A stretch of 5,249 nucleotides of DNA from Rhodoferax sp. (GTDB lineage: Bacteria; Pseudomonadota; Gammaproteobacteria; Burkholderiales; Burkholderiaceae_C), in assembly GCA_028292305.1 (NCBI GenBank), contig JAQGMQ010000242.1, positions 1 through 5,249 on the forward strand. Direction: 5' to 3'. Both the position numbers and the translations under genes were made by a program. This document shows positions 1 to 5,249 of this stretch, piece by piece. Numbering within the stretch: position 1 is the first letter of the stretch; every line of letters starts with the position of its first letter. The notes under the pieces are model-generated. The model ran no database searches, was not told where the DNA came from, and saw only the letters and a list, made by a program, of their open reading frames with translations.

Positions 1-10
1 ATTGCCATGA
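1..10 (+). other. Possible stop of an upstream gene coupled to moeA
   Basis: The moeA start sits in ATGA (7-10), so a gene reading in the frame of bases 2, 5 and 8 would stop at TGA 8-10 with the four-base overlap typical of coupled genes. Molybdenum cofactor genes such as mobA or moaA often precede moeA. Only two codons of that frame are visible, so this is a suggestion. Confidence 0.25.
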
Positions 11-1302
11 CCGTCCCTTCCGCAACCAAACAATTTGCACCCCTGAAGTCGCTCGACGAAGCCATGGCCGAGTTGCTGGCCCAGGCGTTGCCGCTGACCG
101 AAACCGAGCGTGTGTCCACCTTCGATGCCGATGGCCGTGTGCTGGCGCAGGACGTGGTCTCGCAACTGCAGGTGCCGCCGATGGACAACAGCGCCATGGA
201 CGGTTACGCCGTGCGCTGCGCCGATGTGCCGGCGGCCGGCACGGTGCTGCCGGTGTCGCAACGCATTGCCGCCGGCGCCGTCGGCACGCCGCTGGCCGCC
301 GGCAGCATGGCCCGCATCTTCACCGGCGCGCCGGTGCCGCCGGGGGCCGATGCCATCGTCATGCAGGAAGACTGCGAAGTGGTGTCAGCGGCTGGTGACG
401 ACGGCCTGGCGCAGGTGCGCATCAACCGCCTGCCCGAGCCCGGCAAATCGATCCGCCGCGCCGGCGAAGACGTGGCGCTGGGCGCCGTGGTGCTGGCCAG
501 GGGCACGCGCCTCACGCCCGCCGAGCTCGGCCTGGCCGCAAGCATCGGCATGGCCACGTTGCCGGTGGCGGCGCGTCCGCGCGTGGCGTTGTTTTCCACA
601 GGCGATGAACTGGTGATGCCGGGCACGGTGCCGCCGGCCGAGATGCAGCCCGGCGCCATCTACAACTCCAACCGCTTCTTCCTGCGCGCGCTGCTGCAGC
701 GCCTGGGCTGCGTGGTCACCGACTTCGGCATCGTGCCCGACCAGCGCGCGGCCACACTGCAGGCGCTGCGTGACGCGAGCCTGGCGCACGACCTGATCCT
801 CACCAGCGGCGGGGTGTCGGTCGGCGAAGAAGACCACGTCAAGCCGGCTGTGCAGGAACTCGGCGAGCTCAACCTGTGGCAGATCGCCATCAAGCCGGGC
901 AAACCCTTTGCCTACGGCAAGATCCGTTCACCGGTGGTCAAGCCCGGCCCCGAGCGGGCGCCCTGCCACTTCATCGGCCTGCCGGGCAACCCGGTGTCGA
1001 GCTTCATCACCTTCCTGCTGCTGGTGCGGCCTTTTCTGCTGAAGCTGCAGGGCGTGCAACAGCTCAGGCCCACGCCGGTCGCGCTGCCTGCGCACTTCGA
1101 CTGGCCGCGCGCCGACAAGCGCCGTGAGTTTTTGCGCGTGCGCCGCAATGCCGAAGGCGGCCTGTCGCTCTTCCGCAACCAGAGTTCGGGCCTACTTACC
1201 TCCACCGTGTGGGGCGACGGCGTGATCGACGTGGCGCCGGGCCACGCCATCGTGCAGGGCGAGATGGTGCAGTTCATCTCGTTCGCGGAGCTGCTGGCGT
1301 GA
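7..1302 (+). CDS. moeA: Molybdopterin molybdenumtransferase MoeA
   Basis: This cytoplasmic enzyme catalyses the last common step of molybdenum cofactor synthesis: it takes adenylylated molybdopterin and molybdate, releases AMP and forms Mo-molybdopterin. The 431-residue product is slightly longer than E. coli MoeA (about 411). Family motifs appear in order: MDNSAMDGYAVR at 59-70 with the conserved Asp60 and Asp65, RIFTGAPVPPGADAIVMQE at 103-121, ALFSTGDEL at 194-202, the MoCF/MogA-like binding loop TSGGVSVGEEDH at 266-277, IKPGKPFAYGK at 295-305 and GLPGNPVSS at 324-332. Residues from about 350 to 431 form the C-terminal beta-barrel domain. A stretch at about 306-321 (Pro- and Arg-rich) is longer than in E. 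coli. The ATG at 7 is chosen because the family N-terminus, which opens into a helical SLDEAMAELL segment, fits it; the next ATG (position 64) would remove that helix. Only six bases lie upstream, so its ribosome site cannot be judged. The last codons overlap moaD. Identification is firm; the substrate metal (Mo, not W) is inferred from context. Confidence 0.97.
   Translation: MTVPSATKQFAPLKSLDEAMAELLAQALPLTETERVSTFDADGRVLAQDVVSQLQVPPMDNSAMDGYAVRCADVPAAGTVLPVSQRIAAGAVGTPLAAGSMARIFTGAPVPPGADAIVMQEDCEVVSAAGDDGLAQVRINRLPEPGKSIRRAGEDVALGAVVLARGTRLTPAELGLAASIGMATLPVAARPRVALFSTGDELVMPGTVPPAEMQPGAIYNSNRFFLRALLQRLGCVVTDFGIVPDQRAATLQALRDASLAHDLILTSGGVSVGEEDHVKPAVQELGELNLWQIAIKPGKPFAYGKIRSPVVKPGPERAPCHFIGLPGNPVSSFITFLLLVRPFLLKLQGVQQLRPTPVALPAHFDWPRADKRREFLRVRRNAEGGLSLFRNQSSGLLTSTVWGDGVIDVAPGHAIVQGEMVQFISFAELLA
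1286..1290 (+). promoter_or_regulatory. Ribosome binding site for moaD inside moeA
   Basis: CGGAG lies within the last codons of moeA, eight bases before the moaD GTG. It supports the GTG start at 1299, which overlaps the moeA stop, and reinitiation by ribosomes finishing moeA. Confidence 0.6.
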
Positions 1303-1550
1303 AGCTCAGCCTGCGTTATTTCGCGGCGATCCGCGAGGCGCTCGGCACCGGCCATGAGCAGGTGGATACGGCGGCGACCACGCTGGCCGCGCTGCGCGAC
1401 GAACTCATCGGGCGCAGCGCAGCCCACGCCACGGCCTTGGCGCGCGGCAAGGCGGTGCGCATGGCGCTGAACCAGGTCATGCGCCAGGAAGACGCCACGC
1501 TCGCCGAAGGCGACGAGGTGGCTTTCTTCCCGCCGGTCACCGGTGGTTGA
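1299..1550 (+). CDS. moaD: Molybdopterin synthase sulfur-carrier subunit MoaD
   Basis: MoaD is a ubiquitin-like protein that carries sulfur as a thiocarboxylate on its C-terminal glycine and delivers it to the MoaE active site, where cyclic pyranopterin monophosphate becomes molybdopterin. The 83-residue product has the family length, begins MKLSLRYFAAIREALG (a beta-grasp first strand and helix), contains MALNQVM near residue 55 and LAEGDEVAFFPPVTGG at the end, with the obligatory terminal Gly-Gly. The start is GTG at 1299, which overlaps the moeA TGA stop as GTGA, so translation is probably coupled to moeA. A GGAG lies eight bases upstream. An in-frame start further upstream at 1209 would add 30 Arg- and Gly-rich residues that are only moeA read in another frame. 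The usual activating enzyme MoeB is not in the window. Confidence 0.95.
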   Translation: MKLSLRYFAAIREALGTGHEQVDTAATTLAALRDELIGRSAAHATALARGKAVRMALNQVMRQEDATLAEGDEVAFFPPVTGG

Positions 1551-1554
1551 CACC

Positions 1555-1598
1555 CGATAGGGCTGCGTCCGCGGCTTTGAGCCGGGCCACGCCTATCG
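1555..1598 (+). repeat. Nested inverted repeat (stem-loop) between moaD and moaE
   Basis: CGATAGG at 1555-1561 is the exact reverse complement of CCTATCG at 1592-1598. With one bulged G the outer stem extends to eight pairs (closing with GC/GC). Inside it, CGGCT (1572-1576), a TTG loop and AGCCG (1580-1584) form a second perfect stem, extended by CC/GG across a bulged G. The RNA could fold into one elongated hairpin starting about four bases after the moaD stop. There is no T-tract after it, so it is not a standard intrinsic terminator. It might stabilise the 3' end of the moeA-moaD message or uncouple moaE translation; that role is inference. Short stems arise easily in GC-rich DNA. Confidence 0.45.
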
Positions 1599-1631
1599 CA
1601 CTGGTCCGCCCGTGCGCTGCGTGGTGCTTGG

Positions 1632-1645
1632 GCCACAATGTGGCG
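1632..1645 (+). promoter_or_regulatory. Hairpin and -10-like element directly before moaE
   Basis: GCCAC (1632-1636), AAT and GTGGC (1640-1644) form a perfect five-pair stem ending two bases before the moaE ATG at 1646. The same stretch holds CACAAT at 1634-1639, a four-of-six match to the -10 hexamer, six bases before the ATG. As DNA it could start a leaderless moaE transcript; as RNA read through from moaD it could mask the start. No convincing -35 hexamer is found 16-18 bases upstream, so the promoter reading is weak. Confidence 0.25.
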
Positions 1646-2167
1646 ATGGCCGAACCCCTCCGCTCCCATCCCAGCACGCGTGTGTCCATCCAGACGCAGG
1701 ACTTCGACCTCAGCACCGAGGTGGCCGCGTTGAGGGCGTCCGATCCGCGTGTCGGCGCTGTCTGCAGCTTCATCGGCACTGTGCGTGACCGCAATGCAGC
1801 CGCCGCGTCAAAGGTCGGTGACATCCGGTCGATGGAACTCGAGCACTACCCCGGCATGACCGAGAAGGCCATCGAAGCCATGGTCGACGCCGCCATGCAG
1901 CGCTTCGACATCTTCAATGCGCGGGTCGTGCACCGCGTCGGCCTGCTGCAGCCGCTCGACCAGATCGTGCTGGTGGCGGTGTCGTCGGCGCACCGGGGCG
2001 AGAGCTTTCAGGCCTGCGAATTCCTGATGGACTACTTGAAGACGCAGGCGCCGTTCTGGAAGAAGGAAGCCACGGCCGAGGGTGCGCGCTGGGTCGATGC
2101 GCGGGTCAGCGACGACGTGGCGCTGGCGCGCTGGGGGCTGAAGTCGGCCAATAGCCCCGACGTCTAG
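1646..2167 (+). CDS. moaE: Molybdopterin synthase catalytic subunit MoaE
   Basis: MoaE is the large subunit of the MoaD2-MoaE2 molybdopterin synthase; it binds the pterin precursor and receives sulfur from MoaD. From the ATG at 1646 the product has 173 residues (E. coli about 150). Diagnostic motifs are GAVCSFIGTVRDRN at 37-50, LEHYPGMTEKA at 65-75, HRVG at 96-99, SSAHRGESF at 113-121, and DYLKTQAPFWKKEA at 129-142 with the two lysines (Lys132 and Lys139) matching the E. coli active-site pair. ARW at about 161-163 corresponds to the usual C-terminus, followed by a ten-residue tail. About five extra residues precede LEHYPGM. The start is uncertain: GTG 1640, ATG 1646 and GTG 1682 are all in frame, as is a TTG at 1547 overlapping the moaD stop, which would add 33 residues without MoaE character. 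No strong Shine-Dalgarno precedes ATG 1646; a TTGGG sits about 14 bases upstream. Confidence 0.94.
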   Translation: MAEPLRSHPSTRVSIQTQDFDLSTEVAALRASDPRVGAVCSFIGTVRDRNAAAASKVGDIRSMELEHYPGMTEKAIEAMVDAAMQRFDIFNARVVHRVGLLQPLDQIVLVAVSSAHRGESFQACEFLMDYLKTQAPFWKKEATAEGARWVDARVSDDVALARWGLKSANSPDV

Positions 2168-2748
2168 TTCAGGTACTTGGGCCGTTCGTCGCCGGCCGCG
2201 GCGGTGGCTTCGGGTTCGGCCGCCGGCGCCGCGCCGATGCCGGCCAATCCCCATTGCGATTCCCGCAGTGCGCGCTCCAGCAGGTGCAGCAGGCCATGGC
2301 TCAACTGCGGCGCCAGCTCCAGCTGAAAGCCGCGTTGCGGTGCCCCTGTGCCCGGCTTTTCCTGGAAGTGGATGCGCAGCTGCGGCTGCTGCGCGTCGGT
2401 GCCGCGGCTCAGCGGCGTGACTTGCACCTGGCTCACCAGCAGCGGCTCCGGCCCGAGGGGCAGCGCCGCGTCTTCGACGGTGTAGGGTGTGGCGAAATCG
2501 CTTTTCTGCAGGAAGGCCTGGCGCTGGAATTCGGCCACCATCTTGCGGGCGGCGTCATCGGCGACGGGGGCGTTCACCTGCGGCTGGCTGCTGCCGCCGA
2601 GGATCGTCTGGTTGAGCCCTGGCCACAGGCCGAGCATCAGCCGCCGCGTCAGCCACAGGCGCATTTCTTCGCCCTCGGTGGTGTTGATGCGCAGCAAAAT
2701 GCGGTCTTGTTCGCTCACGTAGGTGACCGACATCTGGTGGACGTTCAT
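2164..2748 (-). CDS. Conserved hypothetical protein, function unknown
   Basis: The product has 194 residues and I cannot assign a function. Its N-terminal half looks like a real folded domain: alternating hydrophobic and charged residues (VTYVSEQDRILLRINTTEG), then EEMRLWLTRRLMLGLWPGL, rich in Trp, Leu and Arg. The centre has strand-like stretches such as LLVSQVQVTPL and LRIHFQEK, followed by a helix (HGLLHLLERALRESQWGL). The end is an Ala- and Glu-rich linker and a short polar tail, PKYLN. There is no signal peptide, membrane segment or known motif, so it is probably cytoplasmic. It resembles a hypothetical I associate with Burkholderiales; that is memory, not a search. This strand is preferred because the mirror reading is rich in His, Gln and Arg, as antisense frames of GC-rich genes usually are. 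Its TAG shares CTAG with the convergent moaE stop. The start lacks a ribosome site, suggesting leaderless translation; Met6 (codon 2733-2731) is an alternative start. Confidence 0.82.
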   Translation of the reverse strand: MNVHQMSVTYVSEQDRILLRINTTEGEEMRLWLTRRLMLGLWPGLNQTILGGSSQPQVNAPVADDAARKMVAEFQRQAFLQKSDFATPYTVEDAALPLGPEPLLVSQVQVTPLSRGTDAQQPQLRIHFQEKPGTGAPQRGFQLELAPQLSHGLLHLLERALRESQWGLAGIGAAPAAEPEATAAAGDERPKYLN

Positions 2749-2768
2749 GGCTTGATTTTAGTCAAGCC
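2749..2768. repeat. Perfect 7-bp inverted repeat, possible operator
   Basis: GGCTTGA at 2749-2755 and TCAAGCC at 2762-2768 are exact reverse complements separated by TTTTAG. One arm touches the start codon of the hypothetical gene (- strand), and the AT-rich centre is the -10-like TAAAAT of that gene. A dimeric repressor bound here would block its promoter. The other arm ends 25 bases before the -35 of the clpB heat-shock promoter. The same sequence could also be a hairpin if transcribed from further upstream. No known regulator is recognised. Confidence 0.5.
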
Positions 2769-2783
2769 CGGCCGTGGCGTCGG
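2755..2783 (-). promoter_or_regulatory. Putative promoter of the hypothetical gene, leaderless start
   Basis: Read on the minus strand, TAAAAT (2760 down to 2755) matches five of six bases of the sigma-70 -10 hexamer. Seventeen bases upstream is CCGACG (2783 down to 2778), a weak three-of-six -35. Six bases separate the -10 from the ATG, so transcription would begin at or within a base or two of the A of the start codon. The absence of any Shine-Dalgarno sequence fits this. The spacing is seen directly; promoter activity is inferred. Confidence 0.45.
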
Positions 2784-2793
2784 CGCGCACGAT

Positions 2794-2821
2794 CTTGAAA
2801 ACGCCCGCAAACGCCTCAGCT
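2794..2821 (+). promoter_or_regulatory. Heat-shock (sigma-32) promoter of clpB
   Basis: CTTGAA at 2794-2799, followed by another A, matches the sigma-32 -35 element exactly. After a 14-base spacer, CCTCAGCT at 2814-2821 matches the CCCCATNT -10 element at every defined base except two. This spacing is normal for RpoH promoters. Transcription would start near 2828, giving a leader of about 20 bases that contains the ribosome site. clpB is a classic RpoH target in proteobacteria, so the position agrees with the known biology. Confidence 0.65.
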
Positions 2822-2833
2822 AGTCAGCAGTTC

Positions 2834-2838
2834 GGAGA
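2834..2838 (+). promoter_or_regulatory. Ribosome binding site of clpB
   Basis: GGAGA lies ten bases before the ATG at 2849, with slightly long but workable spacing. It falls just downstream of the predicted heat-shock start site and supports this ATG. Confidence 0.55.
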
Positions 2839-2848
2839 TCACACACCC

Positions 2849-5249
<2,401 letters not shown>

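Noticed and set aside
1547..1552. A perfect TTGACA -35 hexamer at the end of moaD
   Set aside because: No -10-like hexamer occurs 16-18 bases downstream; that position reads CG-rich sequence. The bases are explained by the last codons and stop of moaD.
912..1553. A 213-codon minus-strand frame across the end of moeA and moaD
   Set aside because: It lies antisense to two well-identified genes and its composition (Arg, Ser, Gly, no motif) is that of an antisense shadow.
1555..1598. Intrinsic terminator after moaD
   Set aside because: The stem-loop has no following run of T, and moaE lies directly downstream in the same pathway, so termination here is not supported.
2168..2260. GC-rich inverted repeats just after moaE as a terminator
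   Set aside because: The repeats are short, overlap one another, have no T-tract, and are explained by Ala- and Glu-rich codons of the convergent gene.
2254..2823. A 189-codon frame on the + strand over the hypothetical gene
   Set aside because: It mirrors the minus-strand gene codon for codon and gives an Arg-, Gln- and His-rich product with no recognisable fold. It would also run through the clpB promoter.

Overview
The window is GC-rich, with C or G at most third codon positions. It looks like ordinary chromosomal DNA from a betaproteobacterium, probably Burkholderiales and perhaps Comamonadaceae. The protein styles (MoeA, MoaE and a ClpB with a VVARATGIPVSKL linker) and the compact moeA-moaD-moaE-unknown-clpB layout suggest this. 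The placement is from family resemblance only; no search was run. There are four complete protein genes and one cut by the right edge. I see no rRNA, tRNA, CRISPR array, insertion sequence or phage material.

Left part (1-2167, + strand): the end of a molybdenum cofactor cluster. moeA (molybdenum insertion into molybdopterin) overlaps moaD (small sulfur-carrier subunit of molybdopterin synthase) by the four bases GTGA. About 95 bp further on comes moaE (large catalytic subunit). MoaD and MoaE together add the dithiolene sulfurs that make molybdopterin, and MoeA later inserts molybdate. An ATGA at the very left edge hints that another gene, now outside the window, is coupled to moeA in the same way.

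Middle (2164-2748, - strand): a 194-residue protein that I recognise only as resembling a Burkholderiales hypothetical. It converges on moaE so tightly that the two TAG stops share one CTAG. Its start codon directly abuts a perfect 7-bp inverted repeat with a -10-like TAAAAT in the centre, which suggests a leaderless, possibly repressible transcript.

Right part (2849-5249, + strand): clpB, the Hsp100 disaggregase, missing roughly the last 65-70 residues because the window ends. Its 100-bp upstream region, shared with the divergent unknown gene, has a good heat-shock (sigma-32) promoter match.

No novel multi-gene system is evident. The points most worth following are the unknown gene with its start-site palindrome, the structured gap between moaD and moaE, and the uncertain moaE start.
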